A stretch of 64,000 bases of DNA from Paludibacteraceae bacterium (GCA_024401645.1 JAKSKR010000011.1:1-64000); one strand, 5' to 3'. Numbered from the stretch's first letter, positions 17,001 through 26,180 are shown. Made by a program: numbers and translations. The notes: generated by a model not told the origin, from the letters alone.

Positions 17001-18294
17001 CCTCGACATGGTCGAATGGGATGAGTTAGACAAGAAGACTCGCACAAGGGCTGTAAAAACCATTGAAAAGAGATACCTAACACGCGGCAGCGGGAACAAG
17101 CTTCGCTTTATCAGTCCAATTCAGCCTCTTGAGGCTTTTAGGGCAGAAGCAAAAAAACAGTTGGAAAACGTTTTAATCTCGGTTAAGAGTCGAAGCAAGG
17201 TTGTCACCAAAAATACCAACATCACAAAAAAGCGTGGAGGAGTCAAGAAGAAGGTTCAACTCACACCAAGGGGACAACTTCACAACGAGACCATTTACGG
17301 TCAGCGTACAATCTTTATAACAGAATTGAAGAGTGTCGACGGAAAATTTGATTCTGACATGATCAAATGTGTCACCAACAAGAGATTCAAAAATGCCTTG
17401 TCTGAACGACTAAAGGAGTTCGGCGGTGATCCGAAGAAAGCTTTTGCAGGCAAAAACGGCATAGCGGAAGATAAAAATCCAATTTACCTAGATGCAGCCC
17501 ACGCCATCATGGTTCCAACAAAGGTTGAAATCAGGATTCCCCAAAAGATATTCACTATTAGGAAGGAAATCTCACAAGACTTAAAAGTTGAAAAGGTTAT
17601 TGACGAACAGGTAAGAAAGATTCTCCAGGACAGATTGAATGCTTTTGGCGGAGATCCAAAACTTGCTTTCGCAAATCTCGACGAGAATCCAATCTGGCAA
17701 AACGAGTCGAAACAAATCGCAATACGGAAGGTTACACTTAAAGCTGTCAACGAAGCAGAGTCGCTACATGTTAAGAAAGACCACAACGGCAAAACCATCC
17801 TCGACAAGGAAGGGAATGTCATCTGTACCGATTACGTTAGCACCTCGAACAATCACCATGTTGCCATTTATGAGGATGCCGATGGAAAACTTCAAGAAAA
17901 AGTAGTTTCGTTTTATGAAGCAACAGCATGTGTAACAGCCGGAATTCCAATCATTGATAAAGAATATAAAAAGGACGAAGGTTGGAAGTTCAAGTTCACC
18001 ATGAAACGCAACGAATACTTTGTTTTCCCTAACCCTTCAACCGGCTTCGACCCGAATGAAGTTGACTTTATGAACGAAAATAATTACGACATTATTAGTC
18101 CTAACCTATATCGCGTTCAAAGTCTTTCAACAAAAGATTACTGGTTTAGACACCATTTGGAAACAACAGTTGAAAAGGATCCAAGTTTAAGTGATATAAC
18201 CTATAAGCGAATTAGAAATGCAGAAGGACTGAAAAACATTGTCAAAGTTAGGATTAACCATATAGGAAAGATTGTATCTATAGGAGAGTATTAA
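14032..18294 (+). CDS. cas9: Cas9, type II-C
   Basis: A 1420-residue RNA-guided nuclease. RuvC-I is LGLDLGTNSIGWA (Asp8), RuvC-II IRIELAREL (Glu705), the HNH core FDIEHIIPQA (His790) with Asn813 in RDANIEKS, and RuvC-III NRHHAMDAL (His956, Asp959). All catalytic residues are present. The arginine-rich helix is around GYKSSRKAV. The REC region contains two related blocks (DFYRSDLKDEFNKVW and VFYRQDYMDEFETIW). The C-terminal region has two copies of RL-x2-FGGDPK-x-AFA, about residues 1125 and 1205. The size is typical of Bacteroidales II-C enzymes. It is followed after 3 bases by cas1, with no cas4 or csn2. Confidence 0.98.
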   Translation: MKKILGLDLGTNSIGWAVVNEADMENEVSTIVKLGVRTIHFDNFVSTSTGKESKDPIGDFMGGKGISACAGRTKQHSMRLRLDRYQLRREHLIAILQENGIITNNTLLSENGNNTTFETYRLRAKAAVAEISLEAFARVLLMINKKRGYKSSRKAVSADDGVAVDSMDVAKLLYENELTPGQYSYSLLQSGKKRLPDFYRSDLKDEFNKVWNVQREYYPNELTAELYEKVIGRERRQTFAICANVLPIEGVKRDKKGFELKLENYALRNKALSEKLSPEELVTVFQEINDQISKSSGYLGNISDRSKELFFNKLTVGQYKMKKLDENPNVSLKNMVFYRQDYMDEFETIWDVQSKFHKELTPELKKLIRDVVIFYQRPLKSQKGLISLCEFESREIEVLVDGKPKKKKVGLRVCPKSSPLFQEFKIWQILNNLVVKGPSLSDTDKKGERFLTQDEKEKLFKELNVREKLSAKEAVKVLYGNVKDVALNYEEVEGNRTQAAIVKACISIINNAVDADDEDTKWSSQPADVLIKFIKDKLTSGEKFKQLGIDTSFLDFNCELEDPDYERQPAFRLWHMLYSFEGEDQKLVEKLTEVFHFDTASAKIMSKVIFKEDYGSLSSKAIRKILPYLKGGNTYSMACEYAGYRHSKRSLTKEEIANKPLKDKLELIPQNSLRNPVVEKILNQMINVVNGIVDEYGKPDEIRIELARELKKSATERAELADNIKASTKQYEEYRKILQKAPFNIEHVSKNDLLRYRLYLELAGNGFHTLYSNTYIPQEKLFSKEFDIEHIIPQARLFDDSFSNKTLEARDANIEKSSQTAYDYVKEKYGEQELAQYENRIESLYKEGRISKSKRNKLLMTEKDIPSGFIERDLRDSQYIAKKAREILEDLVRVVMPTCGAITDRLREDWQLVDIMKELNWDKYDKLGLTESFKDKDGRTIYRIKDWTKRNDNRHHAMDALTIAFTRRNYIQYLNNLNARIEKNADDYIDLDMVEWDELDKKTRTRAVKTIEKRYLTRGSGNKLRFISPIQPLEAFRAEAKKQLENVLISVKSRSKVVTKNTNITKKRGGVKKKVQLTPRGQLHNETIYGQRTIFITELKSVDGKFDSDMIKCVTNKRFKNALSERLKEFGGDPKKAFAGKNGIAEDKNPIYLDAAHAIMVPTKVEIRIPQKIFTIRKEISQDLKVEKVIDEQVRKILQDRLNAFGGDPKLAFANLDENPIWQNESKQIAIRKVTLKAVNEAESLHVKKDHNGKTILDKEGNVICTDYVSTSNNHHVAIYEDADGKLQEKVVSFYEATACVTAGIPIIDKEYKKDEGWKFKFTMKRNEYFVFPNPSTGFDPNEVDFMNENNYDIISPNLYRVQSLSTKDYWFRHHLETTVEKDPSLSDITYKRIRNAEGLKNIVKVRINHIGKIVSIGEY

Positions 18295-18297
18295 CCT

Positions 18298-19224
18298 ATG
18301 ATTAAGAAAACCCTATATTTTGGTAACCCTGCCTATCTTTCCACCAAAGATAGGCAACTGGTTATCAAGAAGCCTTGCGAAAGCGAGGCTAGTGAACCGA
18401 AGAGCGAGGTCGTTAGGTCAATACCAATAGAAGATATTGGCGTCATAGTTCTAGACAATCCTAGGGTTACCATAACACAAAGGTTGATGGGGCTTCTTAT
18501 GGAAAACAATTGTGCACTTGTCTGTTGCGATGAGAGTCACCTGCCTAGCGGATTGTTTCTACCCTTGGCATGCAATACGGTTCAACACGAAAGGTTTGTT
18601 GATCAAGTGGGAGCATCCTTGCCATTAAAGAAACAGTTATGGGCACAAACCATCCAGGCAAAAATTCATAACCAGGCATGTGTGCTTGAGCAATATAAGG
18701 GCAAACAAACACCGAACATGTATGCATGGGCAGACCAAGTAAAGAGTGGCGACACCGACAACAAGGAAGCTCAAGCGGCCGCCTACTATTGGAAGGGGTT
18801 ATTTGAAGAGAAACCATATTTCTTTAGGGACCAATTCGGCCCTTATCCTAACTGCGTATTTAATTACGGATATTCCATTTTGCGTGCAATTGTCGCTCGC
18901 GCTTTGGTTTCTTCAGGTCTACTACCCACATTTGGAATCCATCATCATAACCGCTACAATGCATATTGTCTGGCAGATGACATAATGGAACCTTACAGGC
19001 CCTATGTAGACGAGCTTGTCTTAAGCATCATGGATTGGAGCGACGAGGAGCAGGGGATAACTAAAGAACAGAAAATCGAGCTACTGAAAATTCCCACAAT
19101 AGACGTCTCCATAAACGGAAAGAAGAGCCCTTTAGAAGTGGCAGCCTCCATAACAACGGCATCCCTTTACAGATGTTATTCAGGCGAATCGCGAAGAATA
19201 TCGTACCCATACAAGGATAGATGA
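18298..19224 (+). CDS. cas1: Cas1, spacer integrase
   Basis: A 308-residue type II Cas1. With Cas2 it forms the integrase that inserts new spacers. The active-site glutamate is in NKEAQAAAYYW (Glu157). The histidine cluster is in FGIHHHNRYN (215-217), and the acidic site is ADDIMEPYRP (Asp228, Glu231). The N-terminal beta domain shows IEDIGVIVLDNP. The gene starts 3 bases after cas9, and its stop overlaps the cas2 start (ATGA), so translation is coupled. Confidence 0.97.
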   Translation: MIKKTLYFGNPAYLSTKDRQLVIKKPCESEASEPKSEVVRSIPIEDIGVIVLDNPRVTITQRLMGLLMENNCALVCCDESHLPSGLFLPLACNTVQHERFVDQVGASLPLKKQLWAQTIQAKIHNQACVLEQYKGKQTPNMYAWADQVKSGDTDNKEAQAAAYYWKGLFEEKPYFFRDQFGPYPNCVFNYGYSILRAIVARALVSSGLLPTFGIHHHNRYNAYCLADDIMEPYRPYVDELVLSIMDWSDEEQGITKEQKIELLKIPTIDVSINGKKSPLEVAASITTASLYRCYSGESRRISYPYKDR

Positions 19225-19562
19225 TAACATTTGATCGCTTTAGTGAGTATCGTGTAATGTGGATAATGGTGTTCTTCGATCTGCCTACAGAAACAAAACT
19301 GCAAGTAAAAGCAGCTACCGAGTTCAGAAAAAAATTACTTAAAGATGGTTTTACAATGTATCAGTATTCCATCTACGTAAGGCATTGTGCCAGTCGCGAA
19401 AATGCAGAAGTCCACACCAATCGCGTAAAGAAGATTTTACCGCAATATGGTAAGATTAGTATTTTGGTTATAACGGACAAACAATTTGGCGAAATCATAC
19501 AATATACGAACAAACAACCAGAACAGTCAACAGCACCCGGCCAACAACTAGAGTTGTTTTAG
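19221..19562 (+). CDS. cas2: Cas2, spacer acquisition subunit
   Basis: A 113-residue ferredoxin-fold Cas2. MVFFDLPTETK carries the conserved aspartate (Asp20) and GFTMYQYSIYVR is the second strand-helix signature. The C-terminal tail ends QLELF. It overlaps cas1 by 4 bases and is the last gene of the operon. Confidence 0.96.
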   Translation: MITFDRFSEYRVMWIMVFFDLPTETKLQVKAATEFRKKLLKDGFTMYQYSIYVRHCASRENAEVHTNRVKKILPQYGKISILVITDKQFGEIIQYTNKQPEQSTAPGQQLELF

Positions 19563-19567
19563 AAAAG

Positions 19568-19597
19568 AAAAAGTCTGCCTTAAAAGCAGACTTTTTT
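19568..19597. terminator. Bidirectional terminator between cas2 and array
   Basis: AAAAAGTCTGC - CTTAAAA - GCAGACTTTTTT can stop cas operon transcripts on the plus strand. Because the left arm carries an A-run, it can also stop array transcripts arriving on the minus strand. Confidence 0.9.
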
Positions 19598-19670
19598 CGC
19601 AACACTTAATGATTTTTTATTCCAAAATCGGCAAATAACCAATTGGGAAACATCTACTTGCAGCAATTGT
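19598..19670. other. Short AT-rich flank on the cas side of the array
   Basis: These 73 bases between the cas2 terminator and the first repeat hold no gene. Repeats next to this end are identical to each other, while changed repeats cluster at the far end, so this is the likely site of new spacer insertion (leader-type anchor). That role is inferred from repeat decay only. Confidence 0.5.
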
Positions 19671-21857
19671 GGTGTTGCTAATCAAGCAAAGGTACAATTT
19701 TGAATCCAATTCACAACGCAAAGACCAGAACAACTCCGCGCCCTTATGGTGTTGCTAATCAAGCAAAGGTACAATTTTGAATCCAATTCACAACAACTTT
19801 TTCGCTAACTTTTTCGCTAACTATGGTGTTGCTAATCAAGCAAAGGTACAATTTTGAATCCAATTCACAACACGCCCACAAGTAACCAGGTGTATGTTAA
19901 GGTGTTGCTAATCAAGCAAAGGTACAATTTTGAATCCAATTCACAACTATTATCTAAGAATATCATTAAATTCGAAGGTGTTGCTAATCAAGCAAAGGTA
20001 CAATTTTGAATCCAATTCACAACTTTTACTTATGTGCAAGAAAAAGTAAAGTGGTGTTGCTAATCAAGCAAAGGTACAATTTTGAATCCAATTCACAACT
20101 AAATATAATTTCTTGGTAAAGAGTATTATGGTGTTGCTAATCAAGCAAAGGTACAATTTTGAATCCAATTCACAACTACTTTTTTCGTTTACTTTTCCGT
20201 TTACTGGTGTTGCTAATCAAGCAAAGGTACAATTTTGAATCCAATTCACAACTACTGCGCTAACTATACATCAAAGAATGAGGTGTTGCTAATCAAGCAA
20301 AGGTACAATTTTGAATCCAATTCACAACCTCTATGTTTGTTCAAAGGGTGCTGCCTATGGTGTTGCTAATCAAGCAAAGGTACAATTTTGAATCCAATTC
20401 ACAACAACACTCCGTATGTGCAGACTAATGAGGGTGGTGTTGCTAATCAAGCAAAGGTACAATTTTGAATCCAATTCACAACCCAAGTTAAATGCATCTA
20501 TCTTGAACCAAGGTGTTGCTAATCAAGCAAAGGTACAATTTTGAATCCAATTCACAACAATTGATTGTTTATCTATGTGTAATTGGTGGTGTTGCTAATC
20601 AAGCAAAGGTACAATTTTGAATCCAATTCACAACAAGAACAAGAAAGATAAAGAGGCTCGTGAGGTGTTGCTAATCAAGCAAAGGTACAATTTTGAATCC
20701 AATTCACAACATGGTATAATCTCAATAGTAGTGTTTACAGGTGTTGCTAATCAAGCAAAGGTACAATTTTGAATCCAATTCACAACCACGTTAATGCGGT
20801 TGAAAATGTACATAGGGTGTTGCTAATCAAGCAAAGGTACAATTTTGAATCCAATTCACAACGCACAAGCCAACAACGCAATGAACACTCACGGTGTTGC
20901 TAATCAAGCAAAGGTACAATTTTGAATCCAATTCACAACAGTTTTGCCTTTTGTTTTTTACATTTACTGGTGTTGCTAATCAAGCAAAGGTACAATTTTG
21001 AATCCAATTCACAACAGTACAGCTGTTTCATTGAAATTAGTTTCAGGTGTTGCTAATCAAGCAAAGGTACAATTTTGAATCCAATTCACAACATAACAGA
21101 GTTCAGTCTGCCGGTGGTCCTAGGTGTTGCTAATCAAGCAAAGGTACAATTTTGAATCCAATTCACAACTAGTAGCCGGTACGCTTCAGTGTCCATTTGG
21201 TGTTGCTAATCAAGCAAAGGTACAATTTTGAATCCAATTCACAACTCCGTTTAATTTTTTTAATTTATTTAATTGGTGTTGCTAATCAAGCAAAGGTACA
21301 ATTTTGAATCCAATTCACAACACGACCTTAAAGAAGGTGATTACAGTTATGGGTGTTGCTAATCAAGCAAAGGTACAATTTTGAATCCAATTCACAACTA
21401 ACCTTGAACTAAATTTTGGTCATATTCAGGTGTTGCTAATCAAGCAAAGGTACAATTTTGAATCCAATTCACAACTCTCTTTCTTGGGAGGAATTGACTG
21501 CAGAAGGTGTTGCTAATCAAGCAAAAGTACAATTTTGAATCCAATTCACAACACACGGTAGCGGAGACGCGACTGCACAACGGTGTTGCTAATCAAGCAA
21601 AAGTACAATTTTGAATCCAATTCACAACCCGAAACAAAGTTCTATCATGCGCTTAACGGTGTTGCTAATCAAGCAAAAGTACAATTTTGAATCCAATTCA
21701 CAACTATTGGTTCGTGTGTTTTGACATAAAGATGGGTGTTGCTAATCAAGCAAAAGTACAATTTTGAATCCAATTCACAACGCTAGCGCCGAGCGTCCCA
21801 ACACGTTAGTGGTGTTGCTAATCAAGCAAAGGTACCAATTTTAAAGCAATTCACAAC
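19671..21857 (-). CRISPR. CRISPR array, 29 repeats of 47 bp and 28 spacers
   Basis: Repeat units start every 76 or 77 bases, with 29-30 nt spacers. On the minus strand (crRNA sense) the repeat begins GTTGTGAATTGGATTC and ends TTGATTAGCAACACC. Repeats 1-24 are identical. Repeats 25-28 (from 21506) carry one change (TACCTTTG to TACTTTTG). Repeat 29 (21811-21857) differs in the middle. crRNA sense is set by pairing to the tracrRNA and runs leftward, against the cas genes. Each repeat contains TTG - 19 nt - TACCTTTG, a full Bacteroidetes promoter, so each spacer can be transcribed on its own, as known for Neisseria II-C arrays. Spacer targets cannot be identified without a search. Confidence 0.98.
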
Positions 21858-22226
21858 TATTCTTCTGCTGGCATTCATTTCAGAAGCATAGCTTCATTTT
21901 ATAGAATTATTCTCCTTCATTGTCGAGCACTTCGGTTTAATATTTCTGACCATCAGCCGACTGTAATTTCAACTGGTTAGTGCCACTAACCACTTCATTC
22001 TGTTTTCAAACCCTTCCTATTTTCGTAATCGTCTCCCCCCTGCCGCCTTGAAAATAAGGATTTTAGGGATTGTAACGTTTTATTACATACAAATGAAGGA
22101 AAAGCACTAGTGGAATTTAAGCGATTTGCCGAATATTGCAACGTGAACCAACGGACAACAACGTGACGGACTGACGTGCGGATGCTGTTCGACTAAAACT
22201 TAAGTTTAAATACCAAAAAAATACAA
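21858..22226. other. Intergenic region between array and GH2 gene
   Basis: About 370 bases without a gene. It holds an 8-bp perfect palindrome with a 3-base loop (TGGTTAGT - GCC - ACTAACCA, 21974-21992) and smaller hairpins near 21865-21900. It must contain the upstream flank of the array and the GH2 promoter. No clear TAnnTTTG box precedes the GH2 gene. Confidence 0.5.
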
Positions 22227-25200
22227 ATGAGGCAGACCTTTTTATCGCTAACTACAATGCTTGCCCTTGCCTGCCAACTGGGCTCGGCACAAAACAACGA
22301 ATGGAACGGCAAGCCGACCGTTTACGGGGTGAACACCCTTAAACCACACGCTACAGCAATGCCCTACAGCACCATTGAACAGGCGCTGAAGGCTGACCGA
22401 CAGGCGTCGGAATGGTACCAAACACTGACCGGTACCTGGAAATTCTATCACGTGGACAAACCCGCACAACGAAACAACGACTTCTTTGCCGACAACTACG
22501 ACGTGAGCAAGTGGGACGACATTGCCGTGCCGGGCTCGTGGCAACTGCAAGGCTACGACCACCCCATCTACAGCAACGTCATCTACCCATGGGCGGCAAG
22601 CGACTACATAAAACAACCCGCAGCACCTACCAACTTTAATCCGGTGGGCCACTACCGCCGCACCTTTAAGGTGCCTGCCAACTGGAAAGGCAAGTACATC
22701 CGCCTCCGCTTCGAGGGCGTTGAGTCGGCCTACTATGTTTGGGTGAACGGCAAGTATGTGGGCTATAGCGAAAACTCGTTCACCGGACACGAATTTGACG
22801 TTACCGACAAGCTGCGCGATGGCGAGAACAACATTTCGGTACAGGTGTTCCGCTGGTGCGACGGCAGCTGGCTGGAAGACCAGGACTTCATCCGCCTGGC
22901 CGGCATCTTCCGCGACGTGTACCTCTACGCATCGCCAAAGACCAACATTCAAGACTTCCAGATTAACGCCTCGCTTGCCAGCAACTACAAAGACGGCGAC
23001 TTTAACGCTGCCGTTTGGGTCGACAACTTCTCGGGTAGCGAGTCGGCTCCCCTCTCGCTCCAACTGCAAATCTACGACAAGGCGACCAAGAAGCTGGTGA
23101 AGGAAGAGACCAAGGACATTGCCGCCATTGGCAGCGGCAGGGAAGCTACCGTCCGCTTCCACTTCGACGTGACTGCCCCTAAACTGTGGTCGGCAGAGTC
23201 GCCTTCGCTCTATACCGTGGTGATGGTCCTCCGCGACGAGAAGGGCAACATACTAGAAACCGAAAGCGCCAACGTGGGCTTCAGAAAGGTGGAGCTGAAA
23301 AAGGATGCCAACGGCATGACACGCTACTACATAAACAACTCGCCTATAAAGTTCCGCGGCGTTAACCGACACGAACTGGACCCCGACCACGGACGCGTGC
23401 TTTCGACCCAACGCATATTTGACGACGTGGTGCTGATGAAGCGCTTCAACATTAACGCCTTAAGAACGTCGCACTACCCTAACGACCCACGCCTGTATGA
23501 CATTTGCGACAGCCTGGGCATATACGTGCTTGACGAGAACAACCTGGAAACCCACGGCGCCAACCAAGAAATACCGAAGAACGACGACAACTGGCGCCCT
23601 GCCGCCCTTGAACGCATGAGTTCGATGATTCACCGCGACAAGAACCACCCTTGCGTGGTGGTATGGTCGCTGGGTAACGAGGCGGGCAACGGCAACGTGT
23701 TCACCTCGCTGCTAGACTACGCACACCAGGCCGACAACACACGCCCCGTGCACTACGAGGGCGACTGGAACAATGCCGACGTGAACAGCTGGATGTACTA
23801 CGGACCGGGGGCCATTCATGGCTACAACAACAACAACAAACCCATCATGCTCTGCGAATATGAGCACGCCATGGGTAACAGTGTGGGCGACCTGAAGGAG
23901 TACATTGACGCCTTCTATGCCAACCCACGCTCGTTTGGCGGCTTCATTTGGGACTTTATTGACCAAGGCTTGCGCCGCGGCACCAGCAACTTCTTCAACT
24001 ACGGCGGCCTTTGGAACGACAAGCCTAACGACGGCAACTTCTGCGCCAACGGCCTCGTCTTCCCCGACCGCAAGGTTCAGCCCGAAATATACGAGGTGAA
24101 ACACCAGTACCGCAACATTCTGGTAAGCGACAAGGATGTTGCCAACGGCAGCCTCTACCTTGAAAGCCGCTTCAACTTCACCAACATTGCCGACGTGGTG
24201 GAATGCGTGTGGAAGGTGACCGAAAACGGCAAGGTGATTGAGGAGGGACTGCTTGACCAGAGCCAGCTAGACCTTGCACCACTTGGCAAGCGTACCTTTA
24301 GCGTGCCGTTTAAGAAACCAAGCAACCTGAAGACCGGTGCCGACTACTACCTGGACCTAGACTTCCAACTGAAGGATGACACCCATTGGGAAAAGGCGGG
24401 CTTCAGCATTGCACACGAACAGTTCAGGCTTGTCCTTGGCCAAAGCCTGCCTGCACAGGTAAACATTGCCAGCGTGGGCAAGCAGAACGTTAGCGACGGC
24501 GCCAACGAACTGAAGGTGGAGGGCAACGACTTCAGCATCGGCATTAACAAGAAGACCGGAATCATAAGCGACTACACGCTTGGACAGACACAGCTGATTA
24601 AGATGGGCGCTGAACCAAACTTCTGGCGCGCACCTACCGACAACGACCGCGGTAACCGCATGGCCACACGCTGCGCCGCATGGCGCAACGCCGGCAGCAA
24701 GCGCATTGTGAAGGGCTGCAACGTTACGCGCGTTTCGGACCAGGAGACTCGCATAGACTTTGACTATGCCATTGCCGAAGCCGGCAGCACTACCATGAAG
24801 ATGACCTACACCATTTACGGCAGCGGCGACGTGGTTGTGGAATATACACTAACCCCCGACAAGACGCAGGAAGAAATACCGAACATTGGTACCCTGTTTA
24901 CCTTGCCTGGCGGCTTTGAGAAGGTGACCTGGTTTGGCCGTGGCCCGCACGAGAACTACGTGGGCAGACGCACCAGCGCCTACATGGGTACCTACACCAC
25001 CCTTGCCGACTCGATGACCACCTACTACATGAAGAACGGCGAAACCGGCCAGCGCACCGACGTTAAGTGGGCTGCCATGACCAACTCGACCGGTATTGGC
25101 CTGATGGTGGTGGGATCGCCTTTCATGGAGTTCAGCGCACAGCACTACACACCCGAACAGTTTACCACAACGACAAATCCGTGGGACCTGAAGCGCGACA

Positions 25201-26111
25201 ACGACATAACCCTGCGCGTAGACTTGCAGCAGATGGGCCTTGGCGGCGTAGACAGCTGGGGTGCCAAGCCAATGGACAGCTACCGCCTATTCAGCAACAA
25301 GACCTACAGCCACAAGTTCCGCATAAGCCCAATTCGCGGACAGATGGACGACTATTCGGACTTGGCAAACATCGGCTTCAAGAACCTGCCTACCAGCGAC
25401 AAGGTGGCCGACTACCCCGTGCTTGACATTAGGGAGCCAAAGCAGGAAGCGTTTAAGGAAATGGAACTGCCTGGCACCATTCAGGCCGAAGACTACGACA
25501 AGGGCGGCGAGGGCCTCTCGTACCACGACAACGACGTGGTGAACCAAGGCGAAGCCTACCGCAACGACGACGTTGACGTTGTTGCCACTGCCGACGGCTA
25601 TGCCATTGGCTACACTGCCACTAACGAATGGGTAGAATATACCGTGAACGTGAAGGAGGCTGGCACCTACCCACTAACCGCACGCGTTGCAAGCGGACTT
25701 GACGGTTCGGGCTTCCGCCTCTTCGTTAACGGCAAGGCTGTTTCGGACACGGTGAAGATTCCGAAAGGTGCCGACTGGGACACCTACAGTGTGGTTGAAG
25801 CGGGCTCGGTTAAACTAGAGGCTGGCGAACAGATTGTTAGATTGGTCTTTACCGGCAGCTACGGCAACGTGGACTGGTTCAGACTGGGCAGCGGCGAGCA
25901 GAACGGCATTGCCACCATTGCCAACGACCGTACCAAAACCGACGTCTACTCGGTTTACACCATTAGCGGAAGCTACTTGGGCACCATTGGCTTGCAGTGC
26001 AATGCCGACGGTGCGGGGCTCTACCTTAAGGACAAGGGTTTTGCCAAGGGCATCTACATCTTGTTCAACCCACTGGCTAACCGCTATGTGAAGGTTGAGT
26101 TGAAAGATTAA
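22227..26111 (+). CDS. Secreted GH2 beta-galactosidase with CBM6 domain
   Basis: A 1294-residue LacZ-type enzyme with a signal peptide (LALACQLGSAQ). The order is sugar-binding domain, immunoglobulin-like domain, GH2 barrel, then a small beta-sandwich domain. The acid/base is Glu485 in VWSLGNEAGNG and the nucleophile is Glu544 in MLCEYEHAMGN. The tail adds a CBM6-like module (about 1070-1210, GTIQAEDYDKGGEG to GNVDWFRLGSG) and a C-terminal sorting-like segment. It should release galactose from galacto-oligosaccharides, such as those made by GH53. The CBM6 suggests action on a polymer at the cell surface or in the periplasm. Confidence 0.95.
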   Translation: MRQTFLSLTTMLALACQLGSAQNNEWNGKPTVYGVNTLKPHATAMPYSTIEQALKADRQASEWYQTLTGTWKFYHVDKPAQRNNDFFADNYDVSKWDDIAVPGSWQLQGYDHPIYSNVIYPWAASDYIKQPAAPTNFNPVGHYRRTFKVPANWKGKYIRLRFEGVESAYYVWVNGKYVGYSENSFTGHEFDVTDKLRDGENNISVQVFRWCDGSWLEDQDFIRLAGIFRDVYLYASPKTNIQDFQINASLASNYKDGDFNAAVWVDNFSGSESAPLSLQLQIYDKATKKLVKEETKDIAAIGSGREATVRFHFDVTAPKLWSAESPSLYTVVMVLRDEKGNILETESANVGFRKVELKKDANGMTRYYINNSPIKFRGVNRHELDPDHGRVLSTQRIFDDVVLMKRFNINALRTSHYPNDPRLYDICDSLGIYVLDENNLETHGANQEIPKNDDNWRPAALERMSSMIHRDKNHPCVVVWSLGNEAGNGNVFTSLLDYAHQADNTRPVHYEGDWNNADVNSWMYYGPGAIHGYNNNNKPIMLCEYEHAMGNSVGDLKEYIDAFYANPRSFGGFIWDFIDQGLRRGTSNFFNYGGLWNDKPNDGNFCANGLVFPDRKVQPEIYEVKHQYRNILVSDKDVANGSLYLESRFNFTNIADVVECVWKVTENGKVIEEGLLDQSQLDLAPLGKRTFSVPFKKPSNLKTGADYYLDLDFQLKDDTHWEKAGFSIAHEQFRLVLGQSLPAQVNIASVGKQNVSDGANELKVEGNDFSIGINKKTGIISDYTLGQTQLIKMGAEPNFWRAPTDNDRGNRMATRCAAWRNAGSKRIVKGCNVTRVSDQETRIDFDYAIAEAGSTTMKMTYTIYGSGDVVVEYTLTPDKTQEEIPNIGTLFTLPGGFEKVTWFGRGPHENYVGRRTSAYMGTYTTLADSMTTYYMKNGETGQRTDVKWAAMTNSTGIGLMVVGSPFMEFSAQHYTPEQFTTTTNPWDLKRDNDITLRVDLQQMGLGGVDSWGAKPMDSYRLFSNKTYSHKFRISPIRGQMDDYSDLANIGFKNLPTSDKVADYPVLDIREPKQEAFKEMELPGTIQAEDYDKGGEGLSYHDNDVVNQGEAYRNDDVDVVATADGYAIGYTATNEWVEYTVNVKEAGTYPLTARVASGLDGSGFRLFVNGKAVSDTVKIPKGADWDTYSVVEAGSVKLEAGEQIVRLVFTGSYGNVDWFRLGSGEQNGIATIANDRTKTDVYSVYTISGSYLGTIGLQCNADGAGLYLKDKGFAKGIYILFNPLANRYVKVELKD

Positions 26112-26123
26112 GAAATGCCACCT

Positions 26124-26174
26124 AAAAGGAAACGGGCTGAACAGTGGTCGCACTGTTCAGCCCGTTTCCTTTTT
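26124..26174. terminator. Strong bidirectional terminator after GH2 gene
   Basis: A stem of about 20 bp (AAACGGGCTGAACAGTG - GTCG - CACTGTTCAGCCCGTTT and flanks) with AAAAGG and CCTTTTTT ends lies between convergent genes. Confidence 0.93.
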
Positions 26175-26180
26175 TCCTGT

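Noticed and set aside
21811..21857. Terminal degenerate repeat as a second tracrRNA anti-repeat
   Set aside because: Read on the plus strand it could pair with crRNA with a bulge, but no nexus or U-tailed terminator follows, while a full tracrRNA gene exists at 13856-13940. It is better explained as the oldest repeat, kept as a promoter.
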